From Frigoribacterium sp. SL97 (GTDB lineage Bacteria; Actinomycetota; Actinomycetes; Actinomycetales; Microbacteriaceae): 64,000 nucleotides of DNA. Made by a program: the position numbers and the translations under genes. The stretch spans positions 2,232,001-2,296,000 of the forward strand of contig NZ_CP113062.1 in assembly GCF_026625765.1 (NCBI RefSeq). Direction: 5' to 3'. The stretch's first letter is position 1; each line of letters begins with the position of its first letter. Below are positions 57,422-64,000 of the stretch, one piece after another. The notes under the pieces are model-generated. The model did not search any database, was not told where the DNA came from, and was given only the letters and a program-made list of their open reading frames with translations.

Positions 57422-57994
57422 ATGACCCTCCTCAACACAGAGCCGCCGGCCAGCGTCCTCTTCGAGACCGAGTTCGACGTCCCGGTCGCCGCCGCGGAAC
57501 CCGTCCCGCCCATCGACACCTTCGAGGGCGACGCCGACGACAAGCGCTCCACCCGAACCCTCGCCGAGCGAGCCCTCTCGATGCTCAGCAACCGAGAGCG
57601 CTTCCGCGACTCCGCCGCGCAGCGCACCGGCGCTCTCGTCTTCGCCAGCCTCGAGGAGGCAGCTGCCACCGACCGGCAGACGAGCGCCATCGAGCGCCAG
57701 ACCGCTGTCATGGAGGCTCAGCTCGCCGTCGCCCAGCAGCAGCTGACCCAGAACGTCATCGCGAACCAGCTCGCGTTCTTCGCCCTCAACCCGTCCGACT
57801 TCACCATCCGACGCGGTCCCGAGCCGGTGGGGGTCCCTGACGGCGGCGGCGGCGGCGGCGGCGAGAGCCTCTACACCCAGATGAAGCGCAACATCGGCAT
57901 CCTGCCGCCGGCTACGTCGGCGTCGCCTGCGCCGGCCAGCACCGGCGAGCCGCACACGGATGGGGAGACCGGCGACGAGGACCTCGGTGGCTGA
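57422..57994 (+). CDS. Hypothetical protein with coiled coil and Gly run
   Basis: 190 aa. Disordered N-terminus, then TLAERALSMLSNRERFRDSA and a Gln/Ala coiled coil (RQTSAIERQTAVMEAQLAVA, QQQLTQNVIANQLAFFAL), a GGGGGGGG linker and a Pro/Ser/Ala tail. Follows the membrane protein by 7 nt. Unrecognised; possible scaffold partner. Confidence 0.55.
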   Translation: MTLLNTEPPASVLFETEFDVPVAAAEPVPPIDTFEGDADDKRSTRTLAERALSMLSNRERFRDSAAQRTGALVFASLEEAAATDRQTSAIERQTAVMEAQLAVAQQQLTQNVIANQLAFFALNPSDFTIRRGPEPVGVPDGGGGGGGESLYTQMKRNIGILPPATSASPAPASTGEPHTDGETGDEDLGG

Positions 57995-58067
57995 GCCCCG
58001 CGCCACCCACCTCGTCGGCATCGCCGGCGAAGCAGTCACCCACGACCCGGAGGTCCGCACCACGTGA
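57987..58067 (+). CDS. 26-aa ORF in overlap chain
   Basis: VAEPRATHLVGIAGEAVTHD then PEVRTT, GTG start inside the previous gene's end and TGA overlapping the next GTG. Positioned as a coupled mini-gene. Confidence 0.3.
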   Translation: MAEPRATHLVGIAGEAVTHDPEVRTT

Positions 58068-58573
58068 GCACCGTCGCACGACGAGAGCGCCTGAACGAAC
58101 GGGCCCGACACAGACGATCGCGCTTTCCCACCGACCCGCTCGAGCGTGCCCTGACCATCCACCAGCGCCGCACCCGGCGCCGGCCGCTGACCACCGCCCG
58201 CGAACGTCGCCGTGAGCTCAGGCAGCTGTGGCGCGGGTACCGCCTCCCAAGCGCGCTCCTCGCCGTCGTCGACGCCAACCGCGAGCTGTTCGACCCGTGG
58301 GCGTGGGCGTTCATGGAACGAGGCGTGAGCCGGTCCTGGCACCTCATCCTCCGCCACCAGTACCCCTCGAGGACCCTCATCCCCCTCGCTCGCGACAAGG
58401 AGACGAACCACGTCTTCTGCCTCGACGTCGCGGCCGCCGGGCCTGACGGGGTCCCCGTCGTAGCCATCAACGCCTTCACCACGCTCGGCAACGAGCAGGT
58501 CGTCGCGTGGCCCAACTTCGACGCCTTCATGAAGGTCAACGAGTGGTACCACGTGCGCTGGCTCCGGCGATGA
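58064..58573 (+). CDS. SUKH (SMI1/KNR4)-like protein
   Basis: 169 aa from GTG 58064. Arg-rich N-terminus (RRERLNERARHRRSRFPTDP). The C-terminal part, LIPLARDKETNHVFCLDVAA, GPDGVPVVAINAFTTLGNEQ, VVAWPNFDAFMKVNEWY, resembles SUKH domains, some of which are immunity proteins. No toxin seen beside it. Confidence 0.45.
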   Translation: MSTVARRERLNERARHRRSRFPTDPLERALTIHQRRTRRRPLTTARERRRELRQLWRGYRLPSALLAVVDANRELFDPWAWAFMERGVSRSWHLILRHQYPSRTLIPLARDKETNHVFCLDVAAAGPDGVPVVAINAFTTLGNEQVVAWPNFDAFMKVNEWYHVRWLRR

Positions 58574-58866
58574 ACGTCACCGCCCTCCTCGCCGCCGCAG
58601 ACGAGCGTGTGACGGTCGGCGAGGACGAACTTGTCTCCTCCCTCGCGGCCGCCCTTCGCTCCGCCGCGAGAGAGGTCGCCGGCCTCCGCGAGGTCGCTCA
58701 CATCGGCTTCGAGCTCGACAACCACCATGCGGCAGCGGTCTGCCCGTACTGCACGCCCGACGCCGATGAGCGCGCCGCAGCGACCTTCGACTTCGACGAC
58801 CTGCTCCTCGAGATGGGTCTCGAGCACCTGAGACTGCCTGACCGGACGGACCCCGAGACCTCATGA
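58570..58866 (+). CDS. Hypothetical protein
   Basis: 98 aa. MNVTALLAAADERVTVGEDE, a helix ALRSAAREVAGLREVAHIGF, then HAAAVCPYCTPDADERAAAT (CxxC) and an acidic end. ATGA overlaps with both neighbours. Possible half zinc site. Confidence 0.5.
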   Translation: MNVTALLAAADERVTVGEDELVSSLAAALRSAAREVAGLREVAHIGFELDNHHAAAVCPYCTPDADERAAATFDFDDLLLEMGLEHLRLPDRTDPETS

Positions 58867-59231
58867 CCATCCTCACCGACACGTTCCGCAAGGCCCGGAA
58901 GTCGTGGAACTGCCACGAGTGCCGCCGACGCATCCAGCCCGGAGAGACGTATCACCTGCAGACCGTTGCGGACTCTGGCACGATCGCCAGCTACCGCACT
59001 TGCGGGCAGTGCCAGGAGATGCGCCTGGTCGTCTCCGACGACTTCGAGTTCCACGGCGAGGAGTTCCTCCTCGACGAGACCATCCGGGACTGGGCTGAGA
59101 CACGCGGCGCATCAGCCATGCGGATCTACGCCTGGTGGCGCCGACAGTGGCGTGACCGGTGCGGCGTCCCGCTGCCGCTCGACCGCCTTCGCACGCTGCT
59201 TCCGGACGAGGCCCTGGCCCTCGCGGCGTGA
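58863..59231 (+). CDS. Zinc-ribbon protein
   Basis: 122 aa. SWNCHECRRRIQPGETYHLQ ... YRTCGQCQEMRLV: two CxxC knuckles as in phage zinc-ribbon proteins. Then WAETRGASAMRIYAWWRRQW. Coupled to the previous gene. Role unknown. Confidence 0.6.
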   Translation: MTILTDTFRKARKSWNCHECRRRIQPGETYHLQTVADSGTIASYRTCGQCQEMRLVVSDDFEFHGEEFLLDETIRDWAETRGASAMRIYAWWRRQWRDRCGVPLPLDRLRTLLPDEALALAA

Positions 59232-59277
59232 GCGGCGCCCCGCCGCGCATGGGGCCGGTGACGAAAGGACACTCCCC

Positions 59278-59808
59278 ATGCTGAACACCACCCCTGACGA
59301 GCCCCTCCGCCGCACCGTCGCGAGCATCCGCGCGCTCCGCACCGCCCTCGCGTACGAAGCCGGGACGCTAGAGGTCCACACCAGCTACCAGTCGTTCCCC
59401 AAGCTCGGCCGCAACGTCGCCGACGGGCGCGTTCGCCGGGCCCGGGAGCAGGCGCTCGAGGGCTCGCGGACCGCTGGCAAGGGCCTGACATCCGGTTCGT
59501 CCCCCGACGAGCTCCTCGCTGCGGCCACCGCCGAGGAGTCGCGCCTGCGCACGAAGCTGGCCGCGCTCGGCGACGGCGTGGCATCGCTCCTGCTGTACAA
59601 GACGTTCCCGAAGTCGCGACGCGGCCAGGCGGAAGCGCAGGTGGCCCGCATCGCTGCAGCCGTCTCCGGCAACGTCGCTGACGCGTACGCCGCGAAGAGC
59701 ACCGTGGTGTTCACCCGGCCGCTGCTCGACCTCGGCGCCCCGAGCGTCTACGGGGTCGACGAGTGGCTGGGCGAGGTGGAAGCCCGGACCGCCGCGGCAT
59801 CGCAGTGA
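59278..59808 (+). CDS. Hypothetical protein
   Basis: 176 aa. MLNTTPDEPLRRTVASIRAL opens like the MLNHDxLIA paralogues at 8892 and 10088. Then TLEVHTSYQSFPKLGRNVAD, AALGDGVASLLLYKTFPKSR. ATG after GAAAGGACACTCCCC, 36 nt beyond the class A motif (59242-59251). Confidence 0.55.
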   Translation: MLNTTPDEPLRRTVASIRALRTALAYEAGTLEVHTSYQSFPKLGRNVADGRVRRAREQALEGSRTAGKGLTSGSSPDELLAAATAEESRLRTKLAALGDGVASLLLYKTFPKSRRGQAEAQVARIAAAVSGNVADAYAAKSTVVFTRPLLDLGAPSVYGVDEWLGEVEARTAAASQ

Positions 59809-60119
59809 GCACGGTCACCGAGCTCGCGACCCTGACGGGTCTGCCCGCCGAGCAGCTGGCACGTCTCCTGGGCGCTCCCCGCCGGACCGTGGACGGCTGG
59901 CTCATGGGCTACGCAAACGGGAGGGCGGAGCCAGTGGAGCGCACCGCCAGGCTGCTCGAGGTAGTGGCACCGCTCGGCGCGACACCCGCCGAACGCCGGG
60001 CAGAGCTCTTCCGGTCATCGGGCGGCGTCAGCCTCTTCCACCGACTCCTCGGCGAGGTGCCCCGCCCGGCAACCGTCCACGCCAACTCGATCAGCGTCCG
60101 GCACCGACTCGGCGTCTGA
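59805..60119 (+). CDS. Helix-turn-helix DNA-binding protein
   Basis: 104 aa from GTG 59805 (overlap). LATLTGLPAEQLARLLGAPR then RTVDGWLMGYANGRAEPVER is an XRE-like HTH with a typical recognition helix. The C-terminal part is short. Candidate regulator of nearby genes. Confidence 0.6.
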   Translation: MSTVTELATLTGLPAEQLARLLGAPRRTVDGWLMGYANGRAEPVERTARLLEVVAPLGATPAERRAELFRSSGGVSLFHRLLGEVPRPATVHANSISVRHRLGV

Positions 60120-60151
60120 CCACTTCGGCGGCTGCCGCGCATGGGACTCAC

Positions 60152-60253
60152 ATGATGATGACTCCCCGCACCCGGAAGCGCCTCACCGTCACCGGCGCCG
60201 TCCTTGGCCTGGCCGGCCTCGTCGGTGGCCTCGTGCTCGGAGCGGTCTACTAG
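60152..60253 (+). CDS. Small single-pass membrane peptide A
   Basis: 33 aa: MMMTPRTRKRLTVTGAVLGL then AGLVGGLVLGAVY. Basic N-terminus and one hydrophobic helix. ATG exactly 18 nt after the class A motif (60134-60143); three consecutive ATGs. Paralogous to peptide B at 61190. Could be a toxin-like, holin-like or regulatory peptide. Confidence 0.5.
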   Translation: MMMTPRTRKRLTVTGAVLGLAGLVGGLVLGAVY

Positions 60254-60305
60254 GCCCGCCACCCCCGACTTCGTGAGGACTGCTCGCGGCCAGTAGTGTC
60301 GCGAC

Positions 60306-61022
60306 ATGCCCTTCGTCCCCATCGTCCCTGAGGGACTTCACCTCGGCTCCTCACGACGCGTCGACGGCGCCTTCAAGGGGCACCTCTTCGACGCTGACGG
60401 CAACCTCGTCGACCACGCCGACTGGGAGTACGTCGAGGACACGCCTAGCTACTCGCAGGCACCTCAGTCGCCTGAACTCACGAAGGAAGAACTCGAAGCG
60501 ATCGCCTTGATGGCGGAGCTGATCCTCGCCGGCATCGTCGCCTCACTGCCGATCATCGCGCGGTTCTGGCACGAGCGAGCTCTTCCGTCCGCCCGTGCCA
60601 TCTGGAAGCGCATGTCGTCGCCTCGCCGGACGAAGAAGGCCGTCGGCGCCGACGGTCGACCACCGCGGCCTGCGACGTTCGTGGTCTCCACCGAGGGCGT
60701 CGAACTGGCGGTGACGGACCCCGAGCTCAGCATGAGTGGGCAGGAGTGGGAGCAGCGCTTCCACGCGATGGCTGCTGCTGGATCCTTCGCCGACGAGCAG
60801 CGGCGGATCCTCACGAACGCCCGCATCGTCGACGACACGGCCCTGCCGGAAGGAAGCGCCGCCACGCAGATGACGCCGGGTGAGTTCGTAGCGCGTATCC
60901 GGCGCCTGCTCGAGGTGAACCCCGCCCTCCTCACCGAGGAGACGACAGCGGAGTTGGCGCGAGTCTTCACGCCTCGGCAGCCCCCGGCACCGGCACCCAT
61001 CCGTCGTCAGCTCGGAAGCTGA
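60306..61022 (+). CDS. Hypothetical protein with one membrane segment
   Basis: 238 aa. GLHLGSSRRVDGAFKGHLFD and ADGNLVDHADWEYVEDTP, then a hydrophobic helix (IALMAELILAGIVASLPII), ARFWHERALPSARAIWKRM, and a long soluble C-terminus (GQEWEQRFHAMAAAGSFADE). Not recognised. Confidence 0.55.
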   Translation: MPFVPIVPEGLHLGSSRRVDGAFKGHLFDADGNLVDHADWEYVEDTPSYSQAPQSPELTKEELEAIALMAELILAGIVASLPIIARFWHERALPSARAIWKRMSSPRRTKKAVGADGRPPRPATFVVSTEGVELAVTDPELSMSGQEWEQRFHAMAAAGSFADEQRRILTNARIVDDTALPEGSAATQMTPGEFVARIRRLLEVNPALLTEETTAELARVFTPRQPPAPAPIRRQLGS

Positions 61023-61154
61023 CCACCGAGGCCGTCCAAACCGTCAACTAGCGATTCCGCCTCCGGCACCGACTGCCACTACTGTCGGCTCGCTCACCTG
61101 CTCGCGTCACGATTCGGTCGACCGGCATGCCGTGAGCGACCGACCGCGCCACAT

Positions 61155-61185
61155 GCCTCCTGGCATCAACGCACCACCAGGAGGC
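61155..61185 (+). promoter_or_regulatory. Hairpin sequestering the ribosome site of peptide B
   Basis: GCCTCCTGG (61155-61163) pairs perfectly with CCAGGAGGC (61177-61185) over a 13-nt loop. The AGGAGG Shine-Dalgarno of the 61190 peptide lies wholly in the stem. Suggests translation is off unless the hairpin is opened. Confidence 0.65.
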
Positions 61186-61189
61186 CACG

Positions 61190-61294
61190 ATGATGCTGTC
61201 CACGAAGACCCGACGCCGGATGACTGTCTCCCTCGCGGCCACGCTTGTCGGCGCGACGGTTTTGCCGATCGTCGTCGGCGCCGTCATGTTCTGA
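61190..61294 (+). CDS. Small single-pass membrane peptide B
   Basis: 34 aa: MMLSTKTRRRMTVSLAATLV then GATVLPIVVGAVMF. Same plan as peptide A (M-x-T-R-x-R-x-TV, hydrophobic helix, GAV end). Ribosome site masked by the hairpin just upstream. The architecture resembles type I toxins or small stress peptides; no antisense RNA can be proven from sequence. Confidence 0.5.
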   Translation: MMLSTKTRRRMTVSLAATLVGATVLPIVVGAVMF

Positions 61295-61357
61295 CCCCTC
61301 CTGAGGGGCTGCCCGAGTGTCGGCGGCCCGACCTAGGCTCCCGCCTGGGGAGGGCAG

Positions 61358-62359
61358 ATGAGCCTGCACGCGTACTGGGACGGCGAACGCATCGACCGTG
61401 CCCACATCACTTCTTCGAACGTCGAGGCGGTGAGGTCCGCGGCGGAGTCATCGAAGACGCTCGTCCACCCTTTCTGCGGCCACCGGGTCTACCCGCGGTC
61501 AGGATCACGTGACGGCGTGACCGTCTACCACTTCATGCACGAGCACTCGAGCGCGGAGAACTGCGCGTGGGCGGGCGAGTCACAAGAGCACCTGGCGCTG
61601 AAGGACACGATCGTCTTTGAGGCCCAGCGGCAAGGGTGGGATGCCGTCGCCGAAGCAGGCCGATCAGGTCAAACACGACCAGACCATGTGCCCGACGTCC
61701 TGGCTGTGAACCCCACGTCTGCCGAGCGGGTCGTCTTCGAAGTCCAGCTGTCTGCGCAACCGCCCGACGAGTACCGACGCCGCCAGGACCTTCGGGTGGC
61801 CGTGCCCGGCACCCGTGCCCTGTGGATCGCTCGCAACCAGGACGTGGCTCGCCGGGCCGGCTACGTGCCGATCTACCACCTGACCGCCGAGCACACCGAA
61901 GTCGCCAAGAGCCCCCGAGGATGGCCCTACGTGAGCCTGCCCGATTGGGTTGCCGCGGCCCTGAACGGCGAACTGGAACAGCCGCAGTCGCGGGAATCCT
62001 GGCTTGATGAGCGGGCAAGGACCGAAAGCCGGCGGGCTGCCGACCTCGCCGCAGAGGCAAGCCGGGCAGCGCGACAGGGGGCAGTAGCCGAGCAGGAGTC
62101 TCAACGAGCCGAGACGGATCGGCTCCTCGACGAAGCCCAGAACGACGCTCGGCGACGCCTGCTCCTCGCCCGCGGCATCACCCCCGACATCGGTGGCAAC
62201 TTCCGGATGTACCTCGACCAGCAGACGCGCATGAGCCGGCTGCAGGAGGCCGATGAGCGCTACGGGGACGGTGAGCTGCGTCAGCATGGAACGAGAGAAG
62301 CGGGCGCTGCCGCGCATGGACCACGCGAAGCGCCCACCGACCTTGGAGCAGACACGTGA
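61358..62359 (+). CDS. CoiA-like nuclease-fold protein
   Basis: 333 aa. HPFCGHRVYPRSGSRDGVTV, YHFMHEHSSAENCAWAGES, EHLALKDTIVFEAQRQGWDA, HVPDVLAVNPTSAERVVFEVQLS: the D...ExQ core of PD-(D/E)xK CoiA-type proteins, preceded by a Cys/His knuckle. The C-terminal third is a coiled coil rich in Arg/Ala/Glu. Overlaps the ligA start by 4 bp (GTGA). Confidence 0.7.
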   Translation: MSLHAYWDGERIDRAHITSSNVEAVRSAAESSKTLVHPFCGHRVYPRSGSRDGVTVYHFMHEHSSAENCAWAGESQEHLALKDTIVFEAQRQGWDAVAEAGRSGQTRPDHVPDVLAVNPTSAERVVFEVQLSAQPPDEYRRRQDLRVAVPGTRALWIARNQDVARRAGYVPIYHLTAEHTEVAKSPRGWPYVSLPDWVAAALNGELEQPQSRESWLDERARTESRRAADLAAEASRAARQGAVAEQESQRAETDRLLDEAQNDARRRLLLARGITPDIGGNFRMYLDQQTRMSRLQEADERYGDGELRQHGTREAGAAAHGPREAPTDLGADT

Positions 62360-64000
62360 CCACGACCACCCCCGTCCTCGACGACCACCAGTACCGCGCG
62401 GACGTCAGCTCCGCCAAGGCGGCCGCTCGTGCCTACTACGACACCGACACCGAGCTGATGTCGGACACCTCCTACGACGAGCTCCTAGCCGGCATCGCCG
62501 CGTACGAGGCGGCCAACCCGGACAGCGTCATCGAGCACGGCCTCTTCAGCGACGTCGCTGCTGGCACCAGCACCGGCGGCACCGTCACCTACGACGTCCC
62601 CATGCTCTCCCTCGACAAGGTCACCGACCTCGCCGACATCGAGGCCTTCGCCGAGCGCATCGCAGCGGCCGGCGGCACCATCAGCATCGAGCCGAAGTTC
62701 GACGGCATGGCCTTCAATGCCCGCTACGACAACGGCACCCTCGTCCAGGTCTCGACCCGCGGCGACGGAGTCACCGGCGAGGACCTGACCACGAACGTCC
62801 TCAAGCTCGACATCACGGGCCTCCCCCGCACCATCGCCGAGACCGGCACCGTCAACGTCCGTGGCGAACTCCTGATGACCCGCGACGACTTCGACCACTC
62901 GAACACCAACCGCGTCGCGTCCGGCAAGCCCGCCTTCGCCAACCCCCGCAACGCCACCGCCGGCTCCGTCCGCAAGAACGACCTGCAGTACGGCGTCAAG
63001 CTCACCTTCGTCGCGTTCGACGCCGTCGGCCTGGACGCCGCTCAGCTCGCTGAGGCCGGCTTCACCCTCAGCGCCACCATCCCCACCGGTGACAGCGGTG
63101 AGACCGACACCGTCGCCCGCGTCCTCGCCTTCGGCGCGTACCGGAAGTCCGACGCCTTCCCCTACCCGACCGACGGCATCGTCCTCAAGGCCATCGAGCC
63201 GGGCGTCCGCGACGAGCTCGGCACGACCAGCCGCGCACCCCGCTGGGCCACCGCCTACAAGTACGAGGCCGACACCGCCATCACCACCGTCCGCGACATC
63301 ATCGAGGGCGTCGGCCGCACCGGCAACATCTCCTACACGGCCATCTACGACCCGGTCCTCGTCGACGGTTCGACCATCTCGCGTGCCACGCTGCACAACC
63401 CGACAATCATCGCCGCGCTCGGTGTCGGCATCGGCTCCACCGTCGAGGTCTACAAGGCCAACGACATCATCCCGCGCGTCGGCCGCGTCACCGAGAACGG
63501 ACCCGACGTCACGGTCTACGAGCCGTCCGACGTCTCGCCCTCCGGCGCACCGCTGGACCAGTCCGGTGCCATCTGGCGCTCGACCGACCCCGCCGACAGC
63601 ATCGGCGCCCTGATCTCCTACGCCGGCTCCCGCGACGCCCTCGACATCGACGGCTTCTCCGATGCGATCGCTGACGCCCTCGTCTCCGGCGAGGAGCCCC
63701 TGGTGAACGACCTCGGCGACCTCTTCACGCTGCAGTACCAGCAGCTGGCCAGCCTCAGCCTCGGCACCACCGACAAGGGCACCAAGCGCTTCCTCGGCGG
63801 CAAGACGGCCGAGAAGATCCTGGCGAACATCGAGGCCGCCATGCAGCAGCCGCTGAACCGCGTCATCACGGCCCTCGGCATCCGCAAGTCCGGCCGCACC
63901 TTCGGCCGCCGCCTCGCCAGCCACTTCCACACGATGGACGCCCTTCTCGCCGCGACCGAGCAGGACTTCGCGACCTCCGGCGTCGACGGCGTCGGTCCCG
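62356..64000 (+). CDS. ligA: NAD+-dependent DNA ligase (C-terminus beyond window)
   Basis: 548 codons present, frame open at the edge. GTG start. Domain Ia YYDTDTELMSDTSYDELL, adenylation Lys114 in SIEPKFDGMAFNARYDNG, then TRGDGVTGEDLTTNV, GELLMTRDDF, FANPRNATAGSVRKND, and an OB fold with GNISYTAIYDPVLVDGSTIS. Where LigA has its four zinc Cys the text is SPSGAPLDQSGAIWRSTDPA, with no Cys. HhH domain follows (GISKSGRTFGRRLA-like). Uses NAD+, which NadV/Prs may help supply. Confidence 0.92.
   Translation, partial: MTTTTPVLDDHQYRADVSSAKAAARAYYDTDTELMSDTSYDELLAGIAAYEAANPDSVIEHGLFSDVAAGTSTGGTVTYDVPMLSLDKVTDLADIEAFAERIAAAGGTISIEPKFDGMAFNARYDNGTLVQVSTRGDGVTGEDLTTNVLKLDITGLPRTIAETGTVNVRGELLMTRDDFDHSNTNRVASGKPAFANPRNATAGSVRKNDLQYGVKLTFVAFDAVGLDAAQLAEAGFTLSATIPTGDSGETDTVARVLAFGAYRKSDAFPYPTDGIVLKAIEPGVRDELGTTSRAPRWATAYKYEADTAITTVRDIIEGVGRTGNISYTAIYDPVLVDGSTISRATLHNPTIIAALGVGIGSTVEVYKANDIIPRVGRVTENGPDVTVYEPSDVSPSGAPLDQSGAIWRSTDPADSIGALISYAGSRDALDIDGFSDAIADALVSGEEPLVNDLGDLFTLQYQQLASLSLGTTDKGTKRFLGGKTAEKILANIEAAMQQPLNRVITALGIRKSGRTFGRRLASHFHTMDALLAATEQDFATSGVDGVGP

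Overview
The window is GC-rich actinobacterial DNA. The SipW-type signal peptidase with its dedicated substrates, the perfect actinobacterial LexA box, the CAP-domain protein and the codon bias suggest Micrococcales, perhaps Microbacteriaceae; this is inference. Two blocks (about 1-13.36 kb and 30.4-64 kb) look like one large phage-like or phage-plasmid-like element. They carry short coupled genes, a tRNA array with a tmRNA, homing-type nucleases, NadV/PRPP synthetase, dUTPase, UmuDC, SbcCD, DNA methyltransferases, a PTH2-like protein and an NAD-dependent DNA ligase. No capsid, tail, portal, terminase, polymerase or Rep gene is visible, so virus versus plasmid cannot be decided here.

Layout. 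1-3.7 kb (minus strand) is a secreted-fibre operon: CAP protein, two alternate-signal exported proteins, SipW, and an Ig-like protein cut by the window edge. 3.8-13.1 kb (minus) holds nucleotide and NAD metabolism plus RNA-repair-like genes: nadV, prs, a cell-wall lytic protein, a NUDIX protein, a dUTPase-KptA fusion, a deoxyribonucleotidase, a HAD protein split by an in-frame TAG, and a GIY-YIG protein. 13.36-30.37 kb is a foreign-looking island between a truncated HNH gene and an antiporter fragment. It contains a tightly coupled operon that looks biosynthetic (Sir2-like, NUDIX, class IV aminotransferase, NagA-like, methyltransferase, a 47-aa ORF, nucleotidyltransferase, GT4, inositol-monophosphatase-like, APH-like), a dead penicillin-acylase gene, and a glycan-type set (GH130, MFS, LbH acyltransferase, GT4, NUDIX, HAD). 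30.4-35.0 kb is an array of about 20 tRNAs or tRNA-like genes plus tmRNA, all on the minus strand. 35.5-44.9 kb holds seven of eight paralogues sharing an N-terminal HPRATTGTF-type module, SOS-controlled umuDC, and a secreted nuclease. 44.9-45.4 kb is a large inverted repeat resembling an origin or operator. 45.4-54.9 kb (mostly minus) has sbcC, sbcD, pth2 and a methyltransferase. 54.9-64 kb (mostly plus) has a Dam-type methyltransferase, many small genes, two small membrane peptides, a CoiA-like protein and ligA.

Main signals. (1) A start-associated motif, GCCGCGCATG and two variants, lies almost always exactly 18 (or 16) nt before start codons throughout the element and is absent from the island. 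The GCCGCACACGTA variant occurs only before the HPR paralogues. (2) Two genes have an in-frame TAG in otherwise continuous protein-like frames, and the tRNA array holds a class II tRNA whose loop can be read as CTA. (3) At least five array tRNAs, and probably six, have C or A in place of the near-universal U33. (4) dUTPase is fused to a KptA/Tpt1-type RNA 2'-phosphotransferase. Together with the tmRNA, PTH2, the HAD RNA-repair-like protein and the NAD-salvage pair, this suggests an element equipped to keep translation and NAD+ supply running while tRNA or NAD+ is under attack. That reading is inference.
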